From Opisthocomus hoazin (taxonomy: Eukaryota; Chordata; Aves; Opisthocomiformes; Opisthocomidae): a stretch of 64,000 nt of DNA. Location: the NCBI RefSeq assembly GCF_030867145.1, contig NC_134422.1:11728531-11792530 (forward strand), given 5' to 3'. The position numbers were made by a program, and so were the translations under genes. Below are positions 48,413-61,200 of this stretch, piece by piece (the first letter of the stretch is position 1; each line of letters opens with the position of its first letter). The notes under the pieces were generated by a model, which did no database searches, had not been told where the DNA came from, and saw only the letters and a list, made by a program, of their open reading frames with translations.

Positions 48413-48521
48413 ATGCCCCGCCGAGGGGGGCTGCCGGCCCCCGCCGCCGCCCGCCGGCCCCCCCCGCTCCGCCTCCTCCTCCTCCTCCTCCTCCTGGCCG
48501 CCCCGCTGCAGCCCGGCAGAG
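48413..48521 (+). CDS. ITGB5: ITGB5 exon 1: signal peptide
   Basis: ATG in a good context (GCACCATGC) opens a 36-codon exon with a basic, Pro/Ala-rich start and a run of eight leucines encoded mostly by CTC. It ends at a GTAAGG donor in phase 1. The leucine run is itself a (CTC)n microsatellite. The N-terminus is longer and more Arg/Pro-rich than I expect for mammalian beta-5, but no closer ATG exists. Confidence 0.88.
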
Positions 48522-51500
48522 GTAAGGGCCGCTCCGCTCCCCGCCGCCCCGGGCCCCGCCGACGCCGCCCCGGAAGGCGGGCTGTCCCCCAGACCCGCCG
48601 CGCTGCGCTTTGCTCGGGCGGGGGGGGTTCCCCCCTCCATTCCCTCTCCCCCCGCTTTTCCTCAGCCCCGCTCCGTTTGCCCCTCCCGCCCCGCTGCCGG
48701 CGGGACGCGGCTCGCTGCCCCCGGGGCCGGCCGGTGCCGGGGCTCCCAGCGCTGCTCCCCCCGGCCCCGGGTCTGCGCCCCGCGTCCCCCCCGGTGCGGG
48801 GGGTGGGGGGGGACGGGACCCGCGCTCCGGCTGCGCTGCCGGGCATGGACCGCGCCTCTGGGCTGCGCGGTGCGGGCTCGTACCCCGCCGCCTGAAAACG
48901 CGTGGAGCGGCGATAGATCCAGCTCCCTCCGCACAGACACGCAGTGGTGGGAGCAGCGGGGACCGCTGCTGGCGGGAGCAGCGCTGCCCGGGGGTGTCTG
49001 CCCGAGCAGCGTGTGCTGATTGATGGGGTGAAGCCGCAAGCGTTCGCTCGGCCAGTGACCCATCTCCGCGCCCGCACCTTCCACCGCTCCCCCAGTCGCA
49101 CCTTCCACCGCTCCCCCAGTCGCACCTTCCATCGCTCCCCCACATACACGCTGGGCCCAGGGAGCCGTCCTCCTCCCCGGTGGGGATGCTCTCGCAGCTC
49201 CTGGACATGCTCGGAGACCCCAGCGCGGCTTGCGACTCCGCTCGGGCAGTGCTGGGAGAGGGGTTGCTCTCCTCTCCGAGCACTTGGGAAAACTTTTTTA
49301 GAGGAAGGTAGACCAGAAAGTGCCCGAGTCCACCATTCCGGTACTGATCCTCAGTGCGTAATGTTTTAATGAGTGATCTTAACGAGAGGCTCATCTTCCA
49401 GAGTGCTGTGGCACGTTGACTGCAGAAACTCCAAAGAGGTTTTCTTAGCTGTTTTTATTTATTAATTTCGTAGTTCTGATGCTTAAAATTGGTGATTCAG
49501 TAGCGCAGCAGACCATCTCGGGGACGAGGCTGTCAGAATGCATATTGGGAACATAAATAAAATGATCTTTTTTCACACTTAGCTGTATAAACAATAAAGT
49601 ACATCACTTCTTCCCCCCCCCCCCCCCCCCCCAAGCAAGCCAGTCTCAGTCTGAGGAGCTGCCCAAACTAGGATTTCTTGCAGAACAAGTTTAAAATGAG
49701 GTCTGATTGCCTGGAGCATCTTTATGAGTAAATTTGTGGAGTACCTTTCATGAGAGTTCCCTATCTTGCTCTGCATCAGCAGTTTGATGCATTAAGATCT
49801 CAGCTGTACAGTGGGATGCACTGTCTTCCTCTGCTTTTTGGGGCTCTCCTGCGGCCCATCCCGAGGGAAGGATGTTGTTTGGAGATGCTCCTCGTGACTG
49901 CTGGGTGCTGGTCTGCAAAATGAAACAGGGTGCAGGATTTAGGACTCAGTGGCATCAGTGTGAAGGGTGTATGTGGGGTGTGGAGCTCAGCAGTCGGGGG
50001 CGGGTGGATTATTCTCCTCCAGAGTAACCCCAACTAAATCCTGGATGGGATTTTCCCCATTAGAAGAAGTTGTGTTGAAGTACGGGAGTGGTTTCATTAA
50101 ACGTATCAGAATCGAGGAGCAGACTGAGGCTCTTCCAGTCTTACCGGGTGCCTTGTCCCAGCATCTGGAAGGATCTGGACGAGTACGAGCATCTTCAGGT
50201 CCTTCCTTTGCCCACTTCTTGAAAAACAGCGCTAAATCAACCACAGCAAAGACTTGTGTCTGGAAAATCCTGCATGGTTTTACTCTGACTCAAAAAGCTC
50301 AGGTTTCAGTCCAAAATCAGAGGGCTGCACAAAACTTTGTTTTCACAACAATGCTGGAAATGGTTTGGTGTTGCTCCAAAGTGGAAAAAAAACATACTTG
50401 GAAACTTCAAAAGCTGCCACCAGGAGGAATGTCACCCCGCGGCTGGCCATAGGAGCGTGGGCTGCTTTGGTCATGGCACCCAGTGGAAGGAGCAGACCTT
50501 GGTTTTCATTCAGGTATTACCGTTACCAAGTAAAGTCTCAAAAATCCATCAGTCAGGAATGGAGGTAATTATTGTCCTATTTCCGTGCAGATGGGCAAGT
50601 GAAGCCGCTGGAGAGCCAGGGCGGGGAAGCCAGGGTACGAGCGCAAGCGTTTGCTTCATAAGGCCCCTTATTTTTGCTGTGTTACCCCCCGTACTGCTAC
50701 CAGAGAGGAGAGGCTCTGGGCTGTGTTGCAGGGTTTCGAAGGTGCGTGTTAATCTCTGTGCAAGTTATAACTCAGTCGAACAAGTTACATTTTACTTTAT
50801 ATTCCCGATTTATATTTTGAGCTCTTGCAATGTCCAGGAGCTGCAATATAACTTCTGAATGTGAACAAGGAATGAAACGCCTGGGTATGTGGTAACAGCC
50901 AGCAAAAAAAAAAAAAACACCAACCCTAAGAAGGCTCTTGTTCGGTATGAATGAGCCCAAGCAGCCTGTCTGAATGAGAGCCATAGAGAAAGTCCAGGGC
51001 TTCGCGCTGCCGGGTTAGAGTTAACCACCTTGCGGGCAGCAGAGACCCGTCAGCGCAGGGCTCTGACACGGTCATGCCTCGGCGATGACTGAGAATTACT
51101 GACAGGACCTACTTATCCTCTTTTTGCTGTTAGCCTAGGGCACACGAAGTTTTCCTCCAGCTGTCCGGCTTGATTGACTGCTTCCTGCGCTCACAGCCCG
51201 GCCCTGTGCGGCAGCGACCCGGGCAGCCACCGCTATTCGTTTTTTGGTGCAATATTCACATGGGATACAGCAAAAATCCCTCTTCTGAGGCTTTTGGGGC
51301 AGAAAGTTCTTGCCACAGGAGGAAACTCCATAAGGCTCTTCAGCAGCCGTCGGCAAGTCCGCGCAGTCTGCGGATTGTACCCAGCAGTGGCGTGGTGCAG
51401 TGGTATCTGCGGATGCAACTGGCTGAAAATAAAGGCCTGACAATGCTTTTATTGACATTGGGGTAGGAAAAAATAGCAGACTCGGAGTTCAAGCCTGAGG

Positions 51501-54500
51501 CATTTCATGTGGAGTGTGCAGGCCTCTGTGCTGAATCCTCGGTTGAAGATTTGTTTAATGAGTTATTGGCAGTGGAAGTTATTAGCTGCACCCCGGGGTG
51601 CTGGGGCATCGGCGGTATCGAAGGGCACATTCGTAGCCACAGGCGTGCTGAAACAAGCTGCTGCATTCAAAGCCAATGCCATTGATGTGTGCTTCGGCTT
51701 AACTTGTGCGGTTTCACTTCATTTTCAAAGCCCAGATCATGTATTTTGGAAGTGAAACTTGCTCGGTACTCCTTGTGCGGCTGGACACTGGCAATCCAGG
51801 AGCAAAGAGCATCACTGCTGCCCTGATTGCTGCTGCCTCGGCGGGCGCCGTGGGCAGGGACAGCCCTCGGTCGTGGCGCGGTGGCTTCCACCCTGGCCAG
51901 CCTTGGATGTGCCCCAGTGCGAGTGTGCTGCCCGGCTTAACCTGGGTATCCTGTGGAAATGACCCCTGTAATAAATTAATAATCATTTGCTGTAACACAA
52001 GTCCACTATGGGAATGACCTATGTGGAAGGGGCAGATGAGTATCTTCCAAGGCTACTTTAAGATGAAAATTTTGAGGAGGGCCGCCCTATATATTCAGGT
52101 GGAAAAACTGAGCAGATGTGCCTAGTGTGACTTTAAAAGTTGGCATCTTGGCAGGTTTCGGACAGCCATCTCTGTATTTCAGACTGGTCAAATAGCTGTT
52201 GCCTTCTGCTCGCAGTGATGCAAGTATTTCCTTAGGAAGAGGAATAGATGAACTCTTTGATTAACCAGAAACCACTGAAAAAGAGGGAAGGAAAATCACC
52301 AGAGTCATATTTTGGTGGTTCTCAGCTCCCAAAACAAGTTTCTGTCCTTTTCGTTTTTCTTGGGGAAGGAAAAGAAAGCGAGAGCTCTTTACAGGCAAAG
52401 AGAGGTTTATTCCTTCTCCAGCCTTTTAAGCTCCCAGTAGATTCTTTGCTCTTGAAACTGTTTGAAGTTACGGTATGTTTAGCATGAAGAATATTTCAGA
52501 AGACCCCTGAGAACTGCTTTGGAGTGAAGTAACCGTTCAGCCCACCTCGCTCTCTGTCGCTCTCTTTTGCTGAAGGTCTCAATCTGTGCACAAGTGGAAG
52601 CGCCACGTCCTGCGAAGAGTGTCTCCTCATCCATCCCAAGTGCGCCTGGTGCTCCAAGGAGGTAGGTGGGCAGACCTCGTCTGTCTTGCATGCTCTTTGT
52701 AATGCAGGAAGGGAGCTGTTCCCCCCCCTCCCCTGTTCCTGACGCTGTCCCGTGCCAGACGGGGTGGGTGAGGGTGGCGGGGGCTCCCACGCCGAGCGCA
52801 GTTTGGGTGTACCGTGACTTCTCAGCTCTTTGACACTGGAGGAAATCAGTCTCCGACCCTGCTGCCCCCCCCACATCCTCAACAGAGCAGCACTGTTCCT
52901 TCAGTCCTTCTGTCCCTTCAATTACCTTCTTGTTTTTGGTGGGTGCAGGGTCCCTGCATGGGCTCTGTGTTGGCAGGAGCTTTGCTCGAAAGCTTCCTCC
53001 CTGAAAAAGCCCCAAGCCCCCAGCTGGTGTCCTGCTACGTGTCCCTTGCTGCGTGGCCTGGCATGGCACAGGCTCTTTGTCTGCAACAAAGATGATTCTC
53101 CTCTCCGAATCTATTGTGTCATTTTGGGAGCCAACCCATGCTTCTGGCATCCGCGCCACGGCAATGAGTTACACAGCTTAACTGCGTGCTTTGGGGTGAA
53201 AACGCATCCTTATGTTGGTGCTGAGGCTCCTCGCCCAAAATTTAATTGGGCCTCCTTGGTTTGTGAGAAATTGCAAGTATCTTTTCCTGCTCCCTAAGAA
53301 CTGCTCATGAGTTTAGGGAGAGAGATATGTATCTCTTATGAAATGTACATCTTATCTTGTATGATGTCTAGAGAACAAGGTGTGTGAAAGATCTGATAAT
53401 GTCTCTCACAGCTTTCTATAGATAGCTGTTGTCTGCTTAGGGCCTGCGTCTGTCCTAAGTGTTGAAGAGAGACATACGGATGCTTACAGGTGCAGGGAAA
53501 GACCCTGCCTACTTGAAGGCACAGCTGCTGTGCCAGGAACCAGCTTTGGGCTCTGGGAAACCCCACAGCAGTGGATGATCTTGAACCTCTTGATGGGCAT
53601 GGCCAGGGGTGATGCTCTCCTGTTCCCTACTGACTCCTTTTCCTCTTGTACAGCCGTCCCGGTCCCGTGTTGGGAGAGGCAAGCTGTGGGGCTGAGCACA
53701 CACTTGACCCGCCAGCTGTAGCTGGAGATGCTGAGCTGAGGATGCAGTGCTGGCTGCATGCTCCTCTGCTGCTCCCGTCCCTCCTCCTGCCAGCCCTGCC
53801 CGGGGTGGCTGCAGCCCCTCGGGGTGGAGGATGGTGATGGGGATGGAGGTGGGCGTAGGGATGGAGACAGGGATGGGGTGAGGGGAGCTCCCGAGCCCCA
53901 CGGTTTGGCTGGGTCTCAGGAGGTAGCCCAGCCTCTGGCTTTCCAGGTCTGTCTTAGTGGATTTCACTTACTTGTAAGCACAGCTGCAGCGCTCCAAGGA
54001 AAACCTCCTAACGCTGCTAACACCATGCTACCTGACAGCGTAATGGCTTTCGTGGGTTCTTTTCCAGCAAGGCGGATGGTGCGCAGGAGGGAAAGGGTAA
54101 AGCAATAGATCCTGCTTGTGAGACATCTTGTAAACAGCTGTAAGAGCTCCTCTTCCAGCCAGCTAATCCGCAGTGGTGAGACTGGATCCAGGAACGCTGG
54201 CTACGAAGCTATGGGTACCCGATAGCTTGTGCTTTTTTGTTTGTTTTTGTTTTGTTTTTTTTTTTCTTCTTGGCATCCAAAGACAACTTTTTGCAAACTG
54301 CTGCCAGTGGAAATGTTTGTCTGGTGGTCGCTGTGACCACTAATTGTGTGACAGCCTGTGGGACCGGCAGCCTGACGCTTATCTTGCAAACAGGAGAGTT
54401 GCAAAAAAGAAAATATTCCTAAGTGGGACAGAGGAACCACGAAGGAAGACGGGTGTTTACAGGGAAGTGCTGTAATACTTCCTGACCTTTAGCCTGCAGC

Positions 54501-57500
54501 AGCTATTTTAAAATACATTTCAAGGTGTTTCGTGCCAAGAGCTACATGTTTCAAAGCTGCCGTCCCCATTAAGTGCTGCATGCTAAAACTTCGTGGAGTT
54601 CTTATTCGAATTCTGTATTTTTTTTTTCCCCAAAATTTACTGTTTGAAACTAAATATTTCTCTTTAACTGAGGTCATCAGGTGAGATAATGGGATTGCGA
54701 AAGATATCTAGAGGTTTTCAACTTGAAAAATTTTAAAGTAATATTATAAACTCTTCATATCTGCTTTCTCTGCATAGTCATTTCACCACCTGATTTCCCT
54801 TCCCTCTGCCGCAGCCAGGTCAGGTACGCTTATCAAGTTACTTTTAGCCTGTTTTCCTTAGCTCTTTCCATGAGCTGTCGTTCGCTATGCATGTTGCCCA
54901 GGAGCGTGTACGCAAGTCAAATTCTGTAGCTGTGCTGCTGTTTAAGTATCGGGGCTAAGATATTGGAGTGGTTTCTGCAGACTCTACTTACGTTGCGGTA
55001 GAAACGCGATCAGCCGATTAGCGGGTATTTACTGCTCCCTTTGCATTTACTTAACAGTAAGGAGCAAACTGGGCCAGCTGTTGTCATCTTTGTAGGCAAC
55101 AGTTAATAATTTTGTCAGAAAGTATATATAGTAGAAGTCTGTAAGTATATACAATATCATTCTATATATAATTATACAAATTATAATGTGTGTATATGTA
55201 TTATATATGCAGAAAGTGTAGAGATGTCTATAATACATATAATATATATACACAAAATATCTATGTTATTATATCTGCTTGTGTATCTATACCTTCTCAT
55301 ATATAATATTCCTCCCTTTGGGGAATAACATCCCTCGGCGGTGTCATCATACCCGTTTGTTCTTTGTCCCCCTGGGTGCCCGGCAGTGCCGATGCTGTGA
55401 GGGCCCCCTCGGCCGAGGGAGAGGAGCAGTCTGAGCAGGAAAGCCGTGCTGTTTCCCAGAGACGGTCAGGCTTCGCGCAGCCTCCTGCGGTGTTGCATCC
55501 GCCTCCATCACCCTGTGCGCTTGCAGATCCACGCTCTGCGTGACCGCGGAGGAGCAGAAAGTCTCGAGCGCTCATGGGCTGCAACCAGGGGTTAGGAGTG
55601 TGTGAAAGCAATTCTGCGGATACAAGGAGCCTTGTTCTTGTGGGATGAGCTTTCTTGTATTTACATTGCCTTGAACTGTGAGGCTAAGAGCATGCGTATA
55701 GATAGGTGCTTACAGCAGAGCAGTCAAGATGCTGTAAATTTATGACTGCCACTTCCTAACCTGTTAGTACAGGGCGCGTCGCATCCCCTCGGCTTGAATC
55801 GGCCTCTGTTCACTTCTGCTTGTGTTCATCATCTCTGCTCCCATCTGAGAGGGTGATGATGGATGAGTTGTTGATAGCAGCTTCTGGTATCCGGCAGCCC
55901 TGGAGCCCCCGGGGGCTGCTGAGCTAACCACAAGTCTTTGGGCTGTTGTAAATTTGGAAGCAGCCATTGATTCTGTTGGCTCGTGGAAGAATACCTTGAA
56001 AGGCAGGACTTAAATGAGGTGGTCTGTTTAAATGGCACTTAAAAGAGGAGGTATGAATGTGTGGCCTTAACCATCACCTGAGCATGCCTTGGAACAGGGT
56101 TGTCTGGGGAAATATGTGACTCTTGGGTGATGGAGACTGCTGCGACCTTTCCATCCGTGCTGGAATCTCAGGAGATTCCTCAGCTTCTCATGAAAGCTGC
56201 AGAAGAAGCTGGAAATGACTGGAAATTGCTGGCATGATGCTGGTGAGAGACTCTGGCTGGGAACTGCACACTGGCCCATGGGGTTGCTGTGATCTCTGCG
56301 GCAGCCTGGTTTTCGTGGGTAGCAGAGGAGAATGCTCGTTCATCTTTTGCAGCAGCGTCAGGTTGCCCAGGCTCAGCGGGGCTTGCTGTGCTTGCTGGGG
56401 AGAGCAGGGAGCTCTGGAAGGGGCTTCAGCGCTGCCCGCTGAGCTGCCAGGTGGGGTGTGATGGACAGGTTTATCATGAACACAGACCTACCTGGAGTGA
56501 TTGCAGGGAGGATGCTCTCCAAAAGAGCACTCAGGGGTACCAGTACGGGGCAAAAAATGACGTTGCTGTTATCTTCTGTTTGCCGCTTTGGGGAGCAGCG
56601 TACCGATGTGCAGGGGCTCCTCTGGTTTGTTAGGTGCGTGTACACTGTGTGCTCATCCATGCATTACCTATGTGATTGCATTTGTGTGTGTACAGGCAAA
56701 ACAGATGCACGTTAATTACATTAATTAAACTGAAATTCCCGTTTTGATTAATTGAACTGAAATTTCTGCCTATTGGCACCATCTGTTTTCCAGCAGGTTG
56801 CTTGTACCCCGTCCTCTCCCATCTCAGAACTGTGTGCCTGGAGACTGAGGAAGGAAAGTCAAGGATGTTCCTAGAGGGAACATGTCCATTTTTTTCAATG
56901 GAGAAAGCAGGCATATTTCAGACTGAATTAATGCAGAACTGGACTGATTAAAGCAAAAAATGGTAGGGACATGTCTAGTCAGGAGTTGGTATAGTCAGTT
57001 AGATACAGTCAGTGCGATCCTCCATTTTTATGGCATGAACCAAGCAATTTGTCTCAAAACTGTCAAACTGATGAGCATGTAATTGTCACACTGTTGTTTC
57101 CATTCACTTCTGTCCGCTGGTGTGCATTTGCTTTTGTGAGCTTGTTAGTGCGGGGCCGGCCTGCAAAGTGCCCACTGGGCTGCGAGCAGCCAGCGTTCCT
57201 CACCAGGACTGGGACTGGGATCTTCCTGAGCCGATGCTCCTCTGCGGCACCAAGCAATGCCTGGGGCAGTTCCCGCTTGCTGAGGGGTACCTGCTCTGTT
57301 TCTCGCTGAAGCAGGCGTGCGGGCAGATGGGTGGCAGGCATTTGAGCGCGCTGAATCGCTTAACGAACTGTAAAGTGTCCTCTGCTCGGGGGCAGCTGGG
57401 GTTTGGACCGACGTGCTGTGTCTGAGCTGCTGTGGGGCTGCCTTTCGGCATGGCTGCTTGTGAAATATTTGGACCTGCTCAATACTCTTTGCTCCTCAAA

Positions 57501-60500
57501 ACTTCTCATCCCTTTCTCCTTTCATTTAACCTCCAGGAGCCTCGGTTTTCTCTGTTGTGGAACGCTTTGCGCTGGAGTTGGATGGTACCTGGTAGCCGCA
57601 GTTTTGGCTTTGGGGTTTGACCTGCGGGTGCGCGCGAGGGATATTTGCAGAGTGCTGCAGCAATTGCCAGGGCTTTCCCGAGGCCACTGTCACTCCCCTG
57701 CTCGATGTCACCCTGCCTGGGTTAGAAACCAAAGCAGAAGTCGGGATCCATCCTGCACCCCTGGGTGCTGAGCTTCACCCCCCTCCCCTGGGGTGGCTGC
57801 GCCCCTGAGGGGGGGGTATTTTCTTCCACCCCAGGTAATGCGGCATTTCGCCGAATGAGAGAAGGTCTGGATTTGTGTCCAGTTCTGGGCTCCCCAGTTC
57901 AGGAAAGATGAGGAGCTACTGGAGAGAGTCCAGCGGAGGGCTACGAGGATGATGAGAGGACTGGAGCATCTCTCCATCTATGACGAAAGGCTGAGGGAGC
58001 TGGCCTTGTTTAGCCTGAAGAAGAGAAGGCTGAGAGGGGACCTTAGAAATGCTTATAAATATCTCAAGGGTGGGCGTCAGGAGGATGGGGCCAGACTCTT
58101 TTCAGTGGTGCACAGTGACAGGAAAAGGGGCAACGGGCACAAACTGAAGCATGGGAAGTTCCGTCTGAACATGAGGAAGAACTTCTTCCCTCTGAGGGTG
58201 ACGGAGCCCTGGAACAGGCTGCCCAGGGAGGTTGTGGATTCTAGTTCTCTGGAGATATTCAAGACCCGCCTGGACAAGGTTCTGTGCAGCCTGCTGTAGG
58301 AGACCCTGCTTCGGCAGGGGGGTTGGACTAGATGACCCACAGAGGTCCCTTCCAACCCGGAACATTCTGTGATTCTGTGATTTGAGTGGAGCTGCAGCTT
58401 AGCGACTGCTGCCCTGTGGCAAGTCCTCTGGGCCCATTTTAGAAAGTTTAAGAGAAAATGGCTGGGTCAAGCGAGGGGGACCCGGGGACTGGAGGAGTGC
58501 AGAGCTTCTGCTGACCCGAGAGCCTGGTGCAGCTCCCATCAGAGAGAGTTGTGGCGGGGCTTCCCTCCAACCTCCTGGGCATCCTTTGAAGAACTTTTGT
58601 CACAGAGGCTGCAGAAAACCACACCGCAGCGGTAACCGTTTCTCGCTGCCACGCAAATGGACAGGCTTGCACATGCACGGGCGCCCTGCGCCAGAGAACC
58701 TCCTGGCAGGTCCCACGCGGGCGTGCTCCTCGCCCCGCGTGCTGGCGCCGTCTTGTCCTCGGCACGCGGATGCGGCTCGCATGTACGCCCCTTGCTGGGA
58801 CAACGAACATCGGTATAAACAGTACCATACCCAGAGCCGTCTCTCGTCGTGTTACGAGCTCGACTGCTAAAGAGTAGCAGCTGGGGGAGGAAGCCGCCAT
58901 CCTCCTCTCCCTGGGCTGCCCGCCTCTTCTGGCTCTTGTTCTGCTACCCCAGCCCCAGCCAGAAAATTAAGCCCTAATTCAAAGCCCTTTGAAGTCGAGT
59001 CTTTCCGTTCACATCAAGAGGCTATGGAGCAGACCCCAGGGAGGACTGGAAGTGCCTGATAAAGGCTGCAGTTGCATGAGCAGCCCTAAATATCGTCCTA
59101 CTTGGGTGCTTCTCTCCAGTGTTAATTCCCGCCTGCACTCCTGGTGCTGTTTGCGTTGCTTTTTGCACAACCAGAGCACCCTTGCTAGTAGGTGGCAGCA
59201 GAAATGAGCTAGCAGAGGTTCTTGCCTGGAGAGCAGGAGAGCATGAACCCGCAGGTGCCCTGCTGCTGGGTGGACTGGCCCGGGAGAGCGCCTGGACCCC
59301 GACAGCTTGTCACTGATTTTAGGTCAAACCACATCCCAGAGAAACTTTTCTCCGAGGCTGCCCTAAACGTGCTGTTCTGAAAGGCTGTGTGTTGTTTTCA
59401 GTTTTGTGAGGGATTCTGATTTTTATTTTGTCATGCTGGAGATGATTTAAATAGTCCCAGTCCTCCTTTCTGGAAGTTCATCTGTTTACACGGCGTGTTC
59501 CAAGAAATTCGAGTTCGTATCCATCCAACGTGCCGCCTCCTTGTCTGGACCCCGCTGCTGGATGCTGGAATGCAGATCTCGCATTTTTCAAATAGCGCAG
59601 GGACCTCATAGTGAGAAAATGCAGCAGAGAGCCTCTCTCTGTGTCCTTGGGCCCCGTGGCCAAGGCTGTCCTCGGGGGAACCCCGGAGCACCCTGTGGGG
59701 TGTGACAGTGAGATCTGTCAGACAACCTCTCCCTCCTTGATGTCTCCTGCATCCTCTGCCATGCTGGAGCATCAGCAAAAAGTGGGGTTTATTCAGTCCC
59801 ATGCTGCTTTTTGGCTGTGCAGCTGAAGGAGGGGCTGGCATGGCTGTGAGCATCTTCTCTGCATTATTTCATGTCATTTTAATCCGTCAGCCCTGGAGCA
59901 GAAGAAGGTTGTCTCTATTGTTATAGTGCAGAAAAAAGTAGGAATCAGCTGTTGAAAATACAGTAAGTTTTGGGCATGCGACTTGCTCCCTTTGGCCCTA
60001 TTGGGGAGAGAGGGAAAAAAAAAAAAGGCGTTCTAAGAAATGTGCTCTTTGCAAAAGGCTGCATTGTGCGGCCGGCTGTTCCTGAGCGCTGCCCCGCACA
60101 AGGCTGCATTGTGCACTGTGCGTGGGGCTCGCAGCGAGGGCTGGAGCGCCAGGAGACTCCCTGCCACGGCAGCCCGTGCTCCGGGAGCGAGCTGCTGCCT
60201 GCGCTGGGCACGGGCCGCCTGCTGACCACCTCCCATGCAGGCTCTCCCACCTCCCCTCTTCTGCAGGACAGCCTGCCCACCTCAAGCCGCCCCGGCTGTG
60301 CTCCGCCTCGGGGACCCCTTGCTGTGGTCACTTCTGTTTTCTCATGCGATGGTGTCGTACCAACGCCCGCTGTGCGGAGGTGCGAGGGTGGGGGCACAGG
60401 CGGTGCCTGCGCGGGGATGTGTGGCATCTTGCCTGGGGAAGAGGGCACAGGTCCCTGGAGCCACCCAGCCTCGGTCTCCAGCTTCACATCTTGACTTGGC

Positions 60501-61200
60501 TCTCTGGGTTGGTGGGTTTGGCCCGTGTCCCGTGGTGCCACCTTCTTGTCCTGCCCTCTCTCTTTTGCAAAGCTCCTTCAAGGCGATGATGTTATTTTTT
60601 GCACGTGCAAGAAATAACAGCTTCTCAACTTTTCCCCTCAAAGAGATGGCCGTTGGCTGTCCAGGCTGCAAACCAAACACTTTGCTGTGCTTTCACAGGG
60701 CTGGGAGCAAGCGCTGCTGCTGTGGCTGGGGTGGAAACCCAGGATTAGGTTTCTGCTTCGATAATCTGAGCGCAAATTCAATTTTCAAACCCTTGCAGGG
60801 TTTCTTTTTTGGTAGATCTCTTTGACAGGGTCAAGGCTCAGTGCAGGCTGCTTTTAGATACAGTCACCACAAATGACACCAGCTTCTCGTGTCATCTCCT
60901 ATTTGCTACAGATACCAGCATGTCAAAGCAGAGCTCCAGCTGTGGGACTGATGTTTCTCCCTCCCCTTCCCTTTTGTCCATTCTTCACCCGACAGGAGTT
61001 TGGCAGCACAAAGTCCATCACGTCGCGGTGTGACTTCCTGCAGAACCTGGTTGCAAACGGCTGTGCTGGAGCCATCGAAAACCCCAGCAGCAGCATCAAT
61101 GTGGTGAAGAACGTCCCTCTGAGCAGCAAGGGCTCTGGCCAGACCCACCTGGACGTCACGCAGATCACACCTCAGAAGGTCGCCTTGAATCTTCGTCCTG
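48413..61200 (+). CDS. ITGB5: Integrin beta-5, N-terminal part (three exons in window, gene continues to the right)
   Basis: Integrin beta-5 pairs with alpha-V as a type I membrane receptor for RGD ligands such as vitronectin. Coding exons visible are 48413-48521, 52576-52661 and 60996-61200, with compatible phases (1, 0, 1), giving about 133 residues. Exon 2 encodes [20 protein letters not shown] and KCAWCSKE, and exon 3 encodes [15 protein letters not shown] and NLRPG. These are characteristic of integrin beta-5 PSI and start-of-hybrid-domain sequence, which distinguishes it from beta-3 and beta-6. The I-like domain and everything after it lie outside the window. Its position downstream of MUC13 in the same orientation is the conserved vertebrate order. 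Confidence 0.95.
49073..49143. repeat. 24-bp minisatellite, three units
   Basis: CGCACCTTCCACCGCTCCCC plus CAGT repeated three times; the third unit has one C-to-T change. It lies in ITGB5 intron 1. Confidence 0.92.
49613..49632. repeat. Poly(C) tract, C20
   Basis: Twenty consecutive C on the + strand. Length is prone to sequencing error and polymorphism. Confidence 0.9.
52576..52661 (+). CDS. ITGB5: ITGB5 exon 2: PSI domain start
   Basis: Acceptor TTTTGCTGAAG, donor GTAGGT, phase 1-0. It encodes [20 protein letters not shown] followed by PKCAWCSKE. The cysteines of the plexin-semaphorin-integrin domain and the CAWC motif are present, and the sequence is nearly identical to known integrin beta-5. 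Confidence 0.96.
55115..55310. repeat. AT-rich simple sequence (TATA-rich)
   Basis: Degenerate TATATA and ATATAATA runs over about 190 bp in ITGB5 intron 2. Confidence 0.8.
57866..58382 (+). mobile_element. CR1 LINE fragment (+ strand) in ITGB5 intron 2
   Basis: Starts at GGATTTGTGTCCAGTTCTGG (CR1 RT), runs through [20 protein letters not shown] and [19 protein letters not shown] to KVLCSLL and ends in ATTCTGTGATTCTGTGA. A 3-nt insertion adds one residue in HLS-I-YDER. It is in the sense orientation of the host gene. Confidence 0.92.
60996..61200 (+). CDS. ITGB5: ITGB5 exon 3
   Basis: Acceptor TTCACCCGACAG, donor GTGAGT, phase 0-1, 205 nt. It encodes [20 protein letters not shown] then [28 protein letters not shown] and ending VALNLRPG. 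It covers the rest of the PSI domain and the first hybrid-domain strand. Confidence 0.96.

Larger units (their letters stand above)
47800..48900 (+). promoter_or_regulatory. CpG island promoter of ITGB5
   Basis: A sharp rise in GC and CpG density covers the ITGB5 first exon. A consensus Sp1 box GGGGCGGGG lies at 48172-48180. No TATA box was seen, so a dispersed CpG-island promoter is likely. Several GGAC and ACGCG repeats and a CCG tract lie upstream of the start codon. Confidence 0.8.
48522..52575 (+). other. ITGB5 intron 1
   Basis: The intron begins inside the CpG island. It contains a 24-bp minisatellite (49073-49143) and a C20 tract (49613-49632), and otherwise shows nothing I recognise. 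Confidence 0.75.
52662..60995 (+). other. ITGB5 intron 2
   Basis: An intron of about 8.3 kb. It contains AT-rich simple sequence near 55120-55310 and a CR1 fragment at 57866. Open frames in it (up to 198 codons) have no recognisable domain and lie in GC-rich stretches. Confidence 0.75.

Noticed and set aside
47868-49394. Minus-strand open frames of 508 and 486 codons over the ITGB5 CpG island
   Set aside because: They run through GC-rich simple repeats (poly-Gly and poly-Arg from CCG) and show no domain. Stop codons are rare by composition alone, and the + strand holds the real ITGB5 exon.
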